From Mycobacterium kyorinense (lineage in GTDB: Bacteria; Actinomycetota; Actinomycetes; Mycobacteriales; Mycobacteriaceae): a stretch of DNA of 64,000 bases. Shown in pieces: positions 44,300 to 52,495 of this stretch (within the stretch, counting starts at the first letter, position 1; each line of letters opens with the position of its first letter). The stretch covers positions 1 through 64,000 of the forward strand of contig NZ_LQPE01000138.1 of assembly GCF_002101735.1 (NCBI RefSeq), given 5' to 3'. The notes beneath the pieces were generated by a model that was not told the origin of the DNA, ran no database searches, and was given only the letters and a program-made list of their open reading frames with translations. Both the position numbers and the translations under genes were made by a program.

Positions 44300-45787
44300 C
44301 TACCCTTCCGCCCCACCATGACTCACGGCAGGAAGCGGCGCGACCGCGCCGCCAACAGTGTCGCGGGCCACCAGCGCGTAGTCCCGACTGATCGCCGGCC
44401 CGGGCGCAAAGGTGCGCAGGATTGGCCACGGTGCCTGCAGGGCGTCGCGCGGATTCAGCGCCAGCGCTTGCAAGGTTGTTTTGTCCCACTGGATTCCGTA
44501 CCGCACCCCCTGCGGCGAAAGCCAGTACAGGCTCTCCCGGCTACCAGCGGTGACCACACCGCTGGTTGTTGCAACAAGATTCGCGGCGCCCGGCAGTACC
44601 AATGTCTGGTCGGCTTCCACCGAGTCAGTGCTGCGGTCGTCACGCACCAGCGACACCAGGTGGGAGTCCATGCTGGGCGGCACCGGCAGGCGTCGACCGC
44701 TGAAGATCTTGATCTCGGCCTGATGGTCGCCGGGCTGCTTCGACCAGGTGAGGCAGGTAACGGGGAGGGCCGAAGTATCGACAAACGTCAGCTTTTGCAG
44801 CGGGTAGTAGTCGACGTTGAGTTTGTCGACCGTTGGAATGTTGACCAACTTGCCGGGCGAAACCAGCCTGGGTGTGGCGATGCCCTGCGGATCCGCAGTC
44901 CGCAACAAATCTGCCACGAAACCGCTGATCTTCTGCACTCCGTCCGGTAGCAGGACATAGAAGCCGTTGACCACACCGTTGGCGTCGCGGGTTTCCAGCA
45001 CGCTGCCCACTGTCGCGTCCACCAAGAACGTCGACGGGGCTCCCGCTTCGGGAATCGGCGGAACCACAATCGGTTCCGTCGCAGGCATGGCATCGAACAG
45101 TGCATTCGAGATGCCTATGGGGCGTGTCACGCCAGGATCCAGCCCGAGGTTGAACGTCACCGATCGATCTGCAGGGTCAATCCGTGACCGGTGCCCGCCC
45201 CAGATCACATAGGTCGAGTCGCGGTGGGTCACCAGGATGGCCTGGTCGAGTCGCGTCGGGGCCGAGTCGGGAAGCACTCCGGCAATCGAGGTCACCACCG
45301 GTGATGCGTTATTACCGGCGAACGTCGCGGTGTCGCATATCGACCAAGCCGAGGTCGATGCCGGTGTGACAGCGAGGTTATCTGGAATTCCGGGGATGCC
45401 GATCATCGGCCCGGTCGGATACCTCGCAATCTCCGTGGACCGGACCCAGGTCGGAGCGCCGGCGTTTCCCACTGCTAGCCGCGCGGACGTCAGATTGAGG
45501 GCGGGATACAGCCGGCCGTCGACCTTCACGTAGACCGCTCCGGTGTCCCGGTCGCCGATCAGCGCCGACTGCCCGACGAGGCCCGCCGGTTTCATGAAGT
45601 GCAGCAACGCCATCCAGCCTGCACCGAGCAGCGCGAACACCACCGACAACACCAAGGCGGCCTGTTGTTTACGGTCGTCGTGTTTCATCCGAACCGAATA
45701 TCGGGTGATGGCGGCGCGCAGCCGTCGGTTGTAGAACAGGTGGCCCGAATTCTGGTCGCGGTTGGACAAGTTGAGCGGCACGATCAA
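44300..45787 (-). CDS. eccB2: ESX-2 membrane component EccB2
   Basis: Predicted 495 aa. A short cytoplasmic N-terminus with SGHLFYNRRLRAAITR is followed by one membrane helix (about 43-64). The large periplasmic domain has VYVKVDGRLYPALNLTSARL and repeated beta motifs, plus Cys pairs (CDTA near 150 and CLTW near 340). EccB spans the periplasm with EccC and MycP. Its start overlaps the transglycosylase stop by 4 bp. Confidence 0.93.
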   Translation of the reverse strand: MIVPLNLSNRDQNSGHLFYNRRLRAAITRYSVRMKHDDRKQQAALVLSVVFALLGAGWMALLHFMKPAGLVGQSALIGDRDTGAVYVKVDGRLYPALNLTSARLAVGNAGAPTWVRSTEIARYPTGPMIGIPGIPDNLAVTPASTSAWSICDTATFAGNNASPVVTSIAGVLPDSAPTRLDQAILVTHRDSTYVIWGGHRSRIDPADRSVTFNLGLDPGVTRPIGISNALFDAMPATEPIVVPPIPEAGAPSTFLVDATVGSVLETRDANGVVNGFYVLLPDGVQKISGFVADLLRTADPQGIATPRLVSPGKLVNIPTVDKLNVDYYPLQKLTFVDTSALPVTCLTWSKQPGDHQAEIKIFSGRRLPVPPSMDSHLVSLVRDDRSTDSVEADQTLVLPGAANLVATTSGVVTAGSRESLYWLSPQGVRYGIQWDKTTLQALALNPRDALQAPWPILRTFAPGPAISRDYALVARDTVGGAVAPLPAVSHGGAEG

Positions 45788-46710
45788 TATCCCTTCGGCG
45801 GCCGGTTCGCGTCCGCTTGCTGCACCAGCGCAATCAGGTTGTCGCCGTTGGCTCTAACTCCGTAGCGGTGCATCACGTAGTTCATCGACGCGCAGATGTT
45901 GGCGACGGGGTCGTAGATATTGGTCGAGGTACCGGGTTGGTGGTAGCGGGCGAATGTGGTCGGGATCGTCTGCGTGATGCCGCGTGCGAAGCCCAGCCGC
46001 TGGCCGTCGGCTTGTAGTGGTCCCGGTTCGGTGGCCGGCGCCGACGCGACCGCTGATGGCCGACCTCCCGACTCCCGGGCTATCAGTGTCTGGTATCCGT
46101 GCAGCCAATTGCGCCGGGCCACTGGATCACTGATTCCGAGGTGATCCATTGCGGCGCAGATGTAGTCCCTGGTTCGGTTGCTCGGCCGAAGAAGGCGTTC
46201 GTATCCCACTGCGCTGAGCGGCAGGGAACCAGCGGCGGAACGGCGCGCCGGCCGCGCGACGCGGCGCCGGTGCCCGTAGTCGAGCCGGCGCAGCCGCCGT
46301 GCCAGGAGCCGCGCATGTCGACGTGAGCGCACCAGACCTCGTCGTTGCATGTGCAGCCGCGCGACCATGCGGCGCAAGGCTTCTCGTCGGCCCAGGACGG
46401 TGTCGGTTGCCGGCATCGGGTCGCCATGCGCATCGTCCAGGATCATGCGACTGGCGTGACGTCCGTGGGCACGTTGGGCGCCGGCGTCCGCCACCACGGT
46501 GGCCATTTCGTGGTCCGTCGCCGCGGCATGGTTCAGCGCGGCCGTCGCGCGCCGGGTCGCCGGTGCGTGGAACTGGCTTTCCGTGGACATCCCGGGCCGC
46601 CCCGCCTGCCTCGCCAGTTCGACGGGTCCGACCGACGGCTGAACACCGTACAGGCTGTGGGCGCGATGCAACAGCTCGAATGCCTGCAGCGTCAGTGGAT
46701 CCGGGCTCAT
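45784..46710 (-). CDS. DUF4226-like plus lytic transglycosylase (Rv3896c-like)
   Basis: Predicted 308 aa. The N-terminal 150 residues (FELLHRAHSLYG, then Arg/His-rich helices) resemble the helical DUF4226 region of ESX-linked proteins. The C-terminal half is an SLT-type domain with catalytic Glu213 (IARESGG), GITQTIPTTFARYHQPG and DPVANICASMNYVMHRYG. No signal peptide; an Esp-type N-terminus suggests export through the neighbouring ESX-2. It would cleave peptidoglycan glycan strands. 4-bp overlaps on both sides show tight coupling. Confidence 0.88.
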   Translation of the reverse strand: MSPDPLTLQAFELLHRAHSLYGVQPSVGPVELARQAGRPGMSTESQFHAPATRRATAALNHAAATDHEMATVVADAGAQRAHGRHASRMILDDAHGDPMPATDTVLGRREALRRMVARLHMQRRGLVRSRRHARLLARRLRRLDYGHRRRVARPARRSAAGSLPLSAVGYERLLRPSNRTRDYICAAMDHLGISDPVARRNWLHGYQTLIARESGGRPSAVASAPATEPGPLQADGQRLGFARGITQTIPTTFARYHQPGTSTNIYDPVANICASMNYVMHRYGVRANGDNLIALVQQADANRPPKGY

Positions 46711-47024
46711 CGGATGCTGCCGCCGTATCTGGCCCGGTTGTCGACTTCGGCCTCTGCACGCAGCGCCGCGATCGCGAGGTTCAGGCGGTCGGCCAGTTCG
46801 ACATGGGTGTAGCCGGCCATGACGTCCGGGTGCAACGTCAACGCGATCAGCTTGCCGTCCGCATTGGTCACCACATGTGCGTCGCCCAAATCGACGCTGT
46901 AGCTGACGGTCTCGGCCTCGGCGACGAGTGCCGCCCAACGGTCGGCAGCTTCGCTCAGATCCCGCAGAACGGCCTCGACGAGACCGCTGTCGCTCAGCTC
47001 TGCGCGACTGCCCACCCCCGACAT
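46707..47024 (-). CDS. YbaB/EbfC-like small protein
   Basis: Predicted 105 aa. The helix-strand-helix pattern with HVVTNADGKLIALTLHPDVM in the centre is like YbaB/EbfC and the ESX-1 protein EspL. Such proteins are dimeric and cytoplasmic; in ESX loci EspL supports stability of secreted Esp proteins. Overlaps the transglycosylase start by 4 bp and lies 36 bp after the Rv3899c-like gene. Function inferred from fold only. Confidence 0.7.
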   Translation of the reverse strand: MSGVGSRAELSDSGLVEAVLRDLSEAADRWAALVAEAETVSYSVDLGDAHVVTNADGKLIALTLHPDVMAGYTHVELADRLNLAIAALRAEAEVDNRARYGGSIR

Positions 47025-47060
47025 CGTCGCAGTATTTCCACCACCGCGATCGGGGTCAAT

Positions 47061-48221
47061 TCACCGTGTGGATCGCTTCTTAGGTAGTGGCGCGTTGAGG
47101 GCCTGGTACCAGGCGAAGTGGTAATTCGCCGTCAGCCGGTCCCCGCTCGCCATGCCTTCGGCGGCGGCCAACAGCAGGCAGTTGAGCAGGGCCGCGTGGT
47201 CCACTTCCGGGTACTGGGCCAGCAACTGGAGCCGCGCGGTTTCCAGGTGCACGCGCAGTTCCTCGATTTCGGTTTCCAGGATGGGCGTTTTCGCCGCAGC
47301 GGCCTTGGCCAGGGTATGGACCATCCGCGGCAGACCGTCACGCATGTGCGTGGCCCCGGCCAGTAGCCAACCGAGGTCGTCGACGGTCGGCAACCGCCGG
47401 GCCCGCACCGAATATGCGGCGGGGTCGAATTCGGTTGCCCAGCCGAAAGACCATGCCAGCGGATCGCCGGGCGCGTAGGTCGCCGAGACCGTCGTGGGAC
47501 CGAGAATCGTGACCGCGTCCCCGGTGCGGCGTTGGGGCGGCAGCAACCGCACGTCGGGCGGCACCGCGATACCTGGCGGTATCCAGCCCTCGGCAAGGTC
47601 CGTAGCCACAACGGTTATGCCGTTCTCCCGGTCCCCCGCCGCCCAGCACAACCCGGGTTCTTGGCGGGCCATGAACTCGACCAGCCGATGCAACCGTTCC
47701 TGATCCGATTCGGGCTGGGCCGCAGCCTCCACCTCCTGAATCGCCGGCTGCTCATCGGCCGGATCCTCCGCCGCCACGGTGATGACCGGAAGGCGCTGTG
47801 TATCTTCGGCGCTGGGCCCGTCACCGGGTCCGGGTGAGATCGTCGGCAGGTTGTCGGTGGGAAGGTCTTCCATCTTCTTGTCGAGCTGGCGAAGCGCTGC
47901 CTCGACCCGCTGGGCGGCAAGCGCACGGGCGCCGTCGACCACGCGGGCCTCTTCTGCTTGCTGGGCCGGACCCGTCGCCCCCGCTCGCCTGATCGTGCGT
48001 AACTGCTCGTTGGCAGAACGGACTATCCGATCCAGTTCTGCTCGCAGATACCTTGCGACGGAAGCATTTTCGGGTGTGATCGTGGACAGCTCGGCAGGCC
48101 ACAGTTCGCCGACCACCCAGGGGGTGCAGTCGACCGCAGAGCCGAAGGGCGGAATCGCGAGGGATTCCTGAGCCGCTCTCCGGAGGCGCTGACGCGCCGT
48201 GATCCGACCGAAGATCGCCAC
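47061..48221 (-). CDS. Rv3899c-like protein with EspK-like C-terminal region
   Basis: Predicted 386 aa from GTG 48221. The N-terminal helical region (1-150) has FGRITARQRLRRAAQESLA, an acidic/Pro linker spans about 120-185, and a globular C-terminal domain (185-386) has ITVVATDLAEGWIPPGIAVP and ATYAPGDPLAWSFGWATEF. That domain resembles the DUF5631/DUF5632 part of Rv3899c and, more weakly, the C-terminal region of EspK. It is cytoplasmic or ESX-exported; there is no signal peptide. ATG in the longer frame (48311) crosses a poorly coding stretch. Confidence 0.8.
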   Translation of the reverse strand: MAIFGRITARQRLRRAAQESLAIPPFGSAVDCTPWVVGELWPAELSTITPENASVARYLRAELDRIVRSANEQLRTIRRAGATGPAQQAEEARVVDGARALAAQRVEAALRQLDKKMEDLPTDNLPTISPGPGDGPSAEDTQRLPVITVAAEDPADEQPAIQEVEAAAQPESDQERLHRLVEFMARQEPGLCWAAGDRENGITVVATDLAEGWIPPGIAVPPDVRLLPPQRRTGDAVTILGPTTVSATYAPGDPLAWSFGWATEFDPAAYSVRARRLPTVDDLGWLLAGATHMRDGLPRMVHTLAKAAAAKTPILETEIEELRVHLETARLQLLAQYPEVDHAALLNCLLLAAAEGMASGDRLTANYHFAWYQALNAPLPKKRSTR

Positions 48222-48290
48222 CGGCCAAGCGTACCGGTGCGCGGGCCTTGCTGAATTGTGGGCATCACGCGGCGTGACTAGCGTGGGGTC

Positions 48291-48434
48291 ATGGCTGATT
48301 CTGCGCTGCACCGGCAGCTGGACGAGGTGCGGCTGTTGCTCGATCGTGCGCGAGAGTTGTTCGGCGCCAATCCCATCGAGCCTCCCACCGATATCGCGCC
48401 CGTGGGTGCGGCCGCCGCGACACGGCTACCGTAG
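48291..48434 (+). pseudogene. Possible N-terminal fragment of a DUF4226-type gene
   Basis: A 47-aa frame on the opposite strand to the ESX-2 run: ATG 48291, TAG 48432-48434. Residues 10-31 (LDEVRLLLDRARELFGANPI) match the opening helix of the two hydrolases in this locus (FELLHRAHSLYGVQP and ELLRRAHQLFMGSVP). The frame stops right after a Pro/Ala linker where those proteins continue. It may be a decayed inverted copy of the N-terminus, or a genuine short protein. Confidence 0.4.
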
Positions 48435-48743
48435 GCGGGACCGGGCCGATCGGTGCAGCCGATGCGCCCGCAACCTTTCGACCGCCGCGTCGAGGTCGTG
48501 GACATTCGGCACCTCGGCAGACGGGGTATGGCCGGCCGCGACGATCTCACCGCGCACTTCCAGCACCGCCTTGAGGTAGGACACGTCCGCGGCCAGCAAG
48601 ATGCCCTGGGCCAACGTTGCGGCGTCGGTGTCCATTGCTTCGACGCTCAGCGTGAGGCTGTGCAGATAGCCGCCGCGGCAGGAGCGGACCAGGATGTGTC
48701 CACTGGGATGAACGGTGTCGAAATCGGGGTTCGGATCGCTCAT
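48426..48743 (-). CDS. DUF2694-like ESX-associated protein
   Basis: Predicted 105 aa. Contains HPSGHILVRSCRGGYLHSL (about 12-30), LILLAADVSYLK-like and AGHTPSAEVPNVHDLDAAVE segments, typical of the mycobacterial DUF2694 family found beside type VII genes. Soluble, no signal. ATG 48743 overlaps the stop of the EspC-like gene by 4 bp, so both are likely made together. Function unknown. Confidence 0.75.
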   Translation of the reverse strand: MSDPNPDFDTVHPSGHILVRSCRGGYLHSLTLSVEAMDTDAATLAQGILLAADVSYLKAVLEVRGEIVAAGHTPSAEVPNVHDLDAAVERLRAHRLHRSARSRLR

Positions 48744-49057
48744 CGAGCGTCGTCACCGACGTTGCCCAGGTTGTGCGCGGCGTCGTCCTCGTGCTGTTCC
48801 CACATGTTTGCCGCTGTCCGCAGTGTGTGCGCGATATCGGCATGGTCGTCGGCTTGCTGTTCATAGCACTGGCGTCGCTGGTCGAGCAGATCTCGTCCAG
48901 CCTCGCGCAGTTCGCAGAAGATCGGGCCCAGCGAGTCGAGACTGTCCTGAATCGCCGGATGCGACGACGGGATCGAGCGCAGATAGTCCGACATCTGCTG
49001 GTGATGCTCGGCAGCGGCGCGCAACTGCGCCGGCACCACGCGGATTCTTTCTGACAT
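48740..49057 (-). CDS. EspC/WXG-like small ESX substrate (DUF2580 type)
   Basis: Predicted 105 aa. Two long helices: RIRVVPAQLRAAAEHHQQMSD at the start and a C-terminal helix with DHADIAHTLRTAANMWEQHEDDAA. This is the layout of EspC-family type VII proteins (residues Leu-Arg-x-Ala-Ala then Tyr/Trp-x-x-x-Asp/Glu; here WEQHED). Lacks W-x-G. Likely exported or a partner of the Pro-rich protein upstream. ATG 49057 has AGAAG upstream. Confidence 0.78.
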   Translation of the reverse strand: MSERIRVVPAQLRAAAEHHQQMSDYLRSIPSSHPAIQDSLDSLGPIFCELREAGRDLLDQRRQCYEQQADDHADIAHTLRTAANMWEQHEDDAAHNLGNVGDDAR

Positions 49058-49070
49058 CCGGTTTCTTCTT

Positions 49071-50237
49071 TCAATTCGGTGGCGCGGCCGGCCTGGTGGG
49101 TGTCGGGGTTTCGGGCGCAGCGGCGACGCCCGCCGGCCCGGGCGGGTGCTCCCAGCCGAGGAAGCTGGGCCCCTTGACGGTGGAGATGTGCTGGATCTGG
49201 CCGTCGAGAAGGGCCTTGCTGTTGCCGAGTGCAAGAGCGTGCCGATTGGTGAACATGCCGATGTCGCCCGGCGAGACCCGCGACGGGTCGACCGGCTCGG
49301 CGACCGCGGTGCCGGGCGGTGGAATCGTGATTCCCTGCTGCCGGAACGCATCCGCGATGGGTGTGCCGCCGGCGGCGGCCTTGATCGCGGCGGCGAGCTG
49401 GGGGCTGGCGGCGGTGACGCTCTCGCCGTTGGGGAGTGTGACCGTGGTTGGCCCTTCGGGCGCCGCAGGCTCCGGCGTGGCCGGCGGCGCGGAGTCGTCG
49501 GACTCCTGGTGGTCGTCTTGTGTCGGCGCTGATTCTTCTTGTGGCACTGGGTCTTCCGCCTCCACGTCGTCGTGCCCGGCCGGCCGTTCCCAGTCCATCT
49601 CCGGCATCGTCGGCGACGGCAATCCGCCCGGCATCCCCCAACTCGGCATCCCGCCCCCGCCGAGGTTCGGCATGCCCGGCATGGCCGGTGGCATCGGCAT
49701 CGCTGTGGCGCCGCCCTGTGGTGGCGCTTCGGCGGGCATGAGGCCTGGGTCGTCGGCCAGCAGCGAATCGAGATAGGGATCGAGCTCGTCGTCCGGTACA
49801 TCTGGCGGATCGCCCGGCGGCGGTGAACCACCCGGGGATGGCCGGGTGTCGCTCTGGTCGCCGCCTGCCGTTTTCGAGACGTCGTATAGCGACGTCCACG
49901 CCGCCATCAGCGCCGACTTCGACGTATCGTCGAGGCCGGTATCCGCCACCACGGTGCGGATGTCCCTGAGCTTGGTGATCAGAAAGCGCTGGAAATCGCG
50001 CGCTCCGGAAGGAGTGTCCAGATCGGTTCGAGTCCGCACGGCCGTCTGAACCTCGTGTTGCAAGGCGTCGAGCGCATCGCGACCGTCTGATGTCTTCGCA
50101 TGCGCATTGAGTATCGCGTTGACCACTTGCAGGTCGATCTGTGCGGCAGTCGAGTTCTGGTGTGCCAGAAGGGATTCAGCGCATCTTATGGCTTCGGCCG
50201 CATCCCCGAGCTGGTGTTGCAAGAGCGGCCCCTCCAT
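49071..50237 (-). CDS. Pro-rich ESX-associated protein
   Basis: Predicted 388 aa. Helical N-terminus (1-120), then a long Pro/Gly/Met-rich region (130-255) with repeats such as MPMPPAMPGMPNLGG and GMPSWGMPGGLP. A C-terminal globular part follows (260-388) with TVTLPNGESVTAASPQLAAAI and SPGDIGMFTNRHALALG. The tripartite layout recalls EspK, EspJ and EspB-like ESX substrates. No signal peptide. 13 bp before the EspC-like gene. No enzymatic motif is recognised. Confidence 0.72.
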   Translation of the reverse strand: MEGPLLQHQLGDAAEAIRCAESLLAHQNSTAAQIDLQVVNAILNAHAKTSDGRDALDALQHEVQTAVRTRTDLDTPSGARDFQRFLITKLRDIRTVVADTGLDDTSKSALMAAWTSLYDVSKTAGGDQSDTRPSPGGSPPPGDPPDVPDDELDPYLDSLLADDPGLMPAEAPPQGGATAMPMPPAMPGMPNLGGGGMPSWGMPGGLPSPTMPEMDWERPAGHDDVEAEDPVPQEESAPTQDDHQESDDSAPPATPEPAAPEGPTTVTLPNGESVTAASPQLAAAIKAAAGGTPIADAFRQQGITIPPPGTAVAEPVDPSRVSPGDIGMFTNRHALALGNSKALLDGQIQHISTVKGPSFLGWEHPPGPAGVAAAPETPTPTRPAAPPN

Positions 50238-50298
50238 GCGGCGAAGGTACCGGGGCCACTACCCCGCGACAATTCATCGGCTAACAACCTCGACCGGC

Positions 50299-51117
50299 TC
50301 AGGGCAGTGGGCGCCTGATCTGCACGTTGTTGCCCAATGCGCTGATCCGAACTGTGGCGCCCGAGTAAGGGGCTTCCACCACCAGGTTATTGCCGATGGC
50401 CATCTGAACGTGCCCTGCGGCCGGGAACACCAGATCCCCCGGCCGCACCTGTGCGCGCGGCACCGGGACGCCGTCATGGATCTGCTGGTAAGTGGTGCGG
50501 CTCAAGGGGATTCCGGCCTGCGCGTAGGACCATTGCATCAGCCCGGAACAATCGAACCGATCCGGTCCGGTTGCGCCCCAGACGTAGGGCCGACCCAGCC
50601 GCGACAGCGCGGCGCGTACCGCGATCCCGGTGCGGCCGTTTGCCGCAGGCAACTGCGATAGCCCCAAGGCCCGCCGCCGCGACGCTCGGTAACGCAGCAG
50701 CCGCAACACCACCCGGTGCCGGCGGGCCCGCTCACGAGCCGACAGCACGTGCACTCGCTGGGCGCGCAGCCGCGCCACCCGGCGCCGGGCGGCCTCGCGC
50801 TGAGCGATCGGAGTGTCGGGTGCGACCGCGGCGTCGGCGCGGGCTTCGTCGAGCACGGTCTTGGTGTGCCCGCGGGCGGCCAGGTGGTCCCGACGTGCGT
50901 CGGCGATAACACTCGCTGCCGCAGCATCGGTGCGAGCAGCCGAACGCAAAGCTTCGCGGCTGGTGTGGAGTGCGAGGTGATACCGCTGCGCCCCCGCACC
51001 GGTGGCGGGCACGGCGCCTGGTACGTCGAGCGCCACCGCATCCATGCTCGCGCCGGGGACGCTGCCCATGAACAGTTGATGGGCACGCCGCAGAAGCTCC
51101 AGCTCCCCCTGGCTCAC
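50299..51117 (-). CDS. DUF4226-like plus NlpC/P60 endopeptidase
   Basis: Predicted 272 aa from GTG 51117, 8 bp after the XRE stop. The N-terminal helical region (ELELLRRAHQLFMG, then Arg/Ala-rich helices to about 150) is the same type as in the transglycosylase at 45784. The C-terminal NlpC/P60 domain has catalytic Cys190 (FDCSGLMQWSY) and His236 (AGHVQMAIG). It would cleave peptide cross-links in peptidoglycan. No signal peptide, so ESX-type export is inferred. ATG in the longer frame (51273) overlaps the regulator gene. Confidence 0.88.
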   Translation of the reverse strand: MSQGELELLRRAHQLFMGSVPGASMDAVALDVPGAVPATGAGAQRYHLALHTSREALRSAARTDAAAASVIADARRDHLAARGHTKTVLDEARADAAVAPDTPIAQREAARRRVARLRAQRVHVLSARERARRHRVVLRLLRYRASRRRALGLSQLPAANGRTGIAVRAALSRLGRPYVWGATGPDRFDCSGLMQWSYAQAGIPLSRTTYQQIHDGVPVPRAQVRPGDLVFPAAGHVQMAIGNNLVVEAPYSGATVRISALGNNVQIRRPLP

Positions 51118-51125
51118 GTCCTGCC

Positions 51126-51866
51126 CTAGCTGCTGATGTGTTCGACGAAAGCGCGGACGCGTGGGAGCGCTCCCGGGGGGATAACCCCTCGATTTCGGAT
51201 GTCCCACATCTCGTCGCCGGTGACCCCGAGTAGTGCCGCGATGACGGTTTCCGGCAACGAAGACTGCGAGCACGCCTGGTCGAATCGTGCACTCAGGCTC
51301 ACCGGCATTCGTTGTAGCAGCGCGCTGCGGGTGGCGTCGATTGCTTCCAAATGCTGCATGATCCGGCCCGCCGAATCCGCATCGGCGTTGACCGCGACCC
51401 GCCAGGAGTTAGCGGCCAGGAGTTCGGCCTTCACACACTGTCCGATCACAGAGAGAATATACGTCTCATATTCGTTTGATGTCTTCGCAGGTAGACGCTC
51501 GATCACTGTGTGGAGCGCTTCCAGCTGGGCCTCGGCGTATCTCTCCAGGACTTCGGTGTCGCTGTGCCGGTCGACCACGATCGAGGCGGGTCGGGTGCCC
51601 GTCGGCTCGGCCGCCGTGGAGGACATCAATCGGGCCAGCTCGGCCTCTGGGTCGCTAGCCGCCAGCAGCTGAGAGTACGTGCCGGGTGGCAGGCCCAAGC
51701 CGTTTTCCACCTTCTGAACGGTGCTTTTGTGCGGTTTACGGGCGCCGCGCTCCAGGTAGCTCAACCCCATGATGCTGACACCGGTGACGGCCGCGAGATC
51801 GGCCAACGACCAGTCCCGGGCCTCGCGAAGAGCTCGGATAGCCGCTCCCGCCGATTCGCGGCTCAC
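51126..51866 (-). CDS. XRE-family transcriptional regulator
   Basis: Predicted 246 aa. N-terminal Xre helix-turn-helix (about 7-62, SLADLAAVTGVSIMGLSYLE, then KVENGLGLPPGTYSQLL). A helical C-terminal domain (75-246) has ERYAEAQLEALHTVIERLP and LLAANSWRVAVNADADSAG. It heads the minus-strand ESX-2 run and is divergent from a WhiB gene. Tandem ATACGAAT and a TATCCGGATA palindrome lie just upstream and may be its binding sites. Confidence 0.88.
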   Translation of the reverse strand: MSRESAGAAIRALREARDWSLADLAAVTGVSIMGLSYLERGARKPHKSTVQKVENGLGLPPGTYSQLLAASDPEAELARLMSSTAAEPTGTRPASIVVDRHSDTEVLERYAEAQLEALHTVIERLPAKTSNEYETYILSVIGQCVKAELLAANSWRVAVNADADSAGRIMQHLEAIDATRSALLQRMPVSLSARFDQACSQSSLPETVIAALLGVTGDEMWDIRNRGVIPPGALPRVRAFVEHISS

Positions 51867-51882
51867 CGTAGCGCTCCGGCCA

Positions 51883-51969
51883 TATCCGGATAGTACACAG
51901 CACCGCTGACAAAGATACGAATATACGAATCCATAGCGTTTCCTTGCGGCGCGGTATAAACACGTATAC
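51883..51969. promoter_or_regulatory. Divergent promoter/operator between XRE and WhiB genes
   Basis: The 143-bp region has TATCCGGATA (palindrome, 51883-51892), a perfect tandem repeat ATACGAAT (51915-51922 and 51923-51930), and GTATA (51954-51958) facing TATAC (51965-51969). The element ATACG occurs three times. AT-rich content against a GC-rich background marks the promoter zone. Which regulator binds which element cannot be told from sequence. Confidence 0.6.
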
Positions 51970-52009
51970 GCTCCCGGCTACGTTTCAGTCGCAAGGGGAG
52001 GACGACCAA

Positions 52010-52423
52010 ATGGGGTACCCGTGCTCAGCCAATCCGGAATTGTGGTTCGGCTACGCCGATGACGACGGTGGCGACGGCGCCGCCAAGGCCCGCGCGTATG
52101 AGCGCTCGGCAACCGAGGCGCGGCTGCTCTGCCTGCGCCGCTGCCCGCTTGCTCAGCAGCGCCGATGCGCCCGCTACGCCGTCGAGCACCGGGAGGAGTA
52201 CGGCGTGTGGGCGGGTGTGAAACTGCCGGGAGGGCAGTACCGCAAGCGTGAACAGCTCGCGCAGGCTCACAACACGTTGCGCCGTATCGCGGTCGGCGAC
52301 ATCAACTCCCGACAGCTACCCGAAAATGCCGCGCTGCTCGCGCGTCGCCAGAGCGACGCCATGCCGAGGACTACCGCGGTGTTTCATCTGCCGACCCCGC
52401 TTGGTCCGCAGTCGGCCGCCTGA
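52010..52423 (+). CDS. WhiB-family regulator with atypical Cys spacing
   Basis: Predicted 137 aa. Four Cys (5, 41, 45, 53) and the GVWAGV turn (65-70) followed by basic residues define a WhiB-type iron-sulfur regulator. Spacing is Cys-x3-Cys-x7-Cys (CLRRC, then CPLAQQRRC) instead of the usual x2 and x5. The C-terminal 60 residues have no known domain. ATG 52010 follows a strong AAGGGGAGG site. It is divergent from the XRE regulator of ESX-2. In M. tuberculosis WhiB6 is linked to ESX-1. Confidence 0.82.
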   Translation: MGYPCSANPELWFGYADDDGGDGAAKARAYERSATEARLLCLRRCPLAQQRRCARYAVEHREEYGVWAGVKLPGGQYRKREQLAQAHNTLRRIAVGDINSRQLPENAALLARRQSDAMPRTTAVFHLPTPLGPQSAA

Positions 52424-52495
52424 CCGGTCGGGTTTGATCGGTCCCCAAAGCGGCAACAGTTCGAGTCGGACGACGCGACGGCAGGGGCCGCATTC

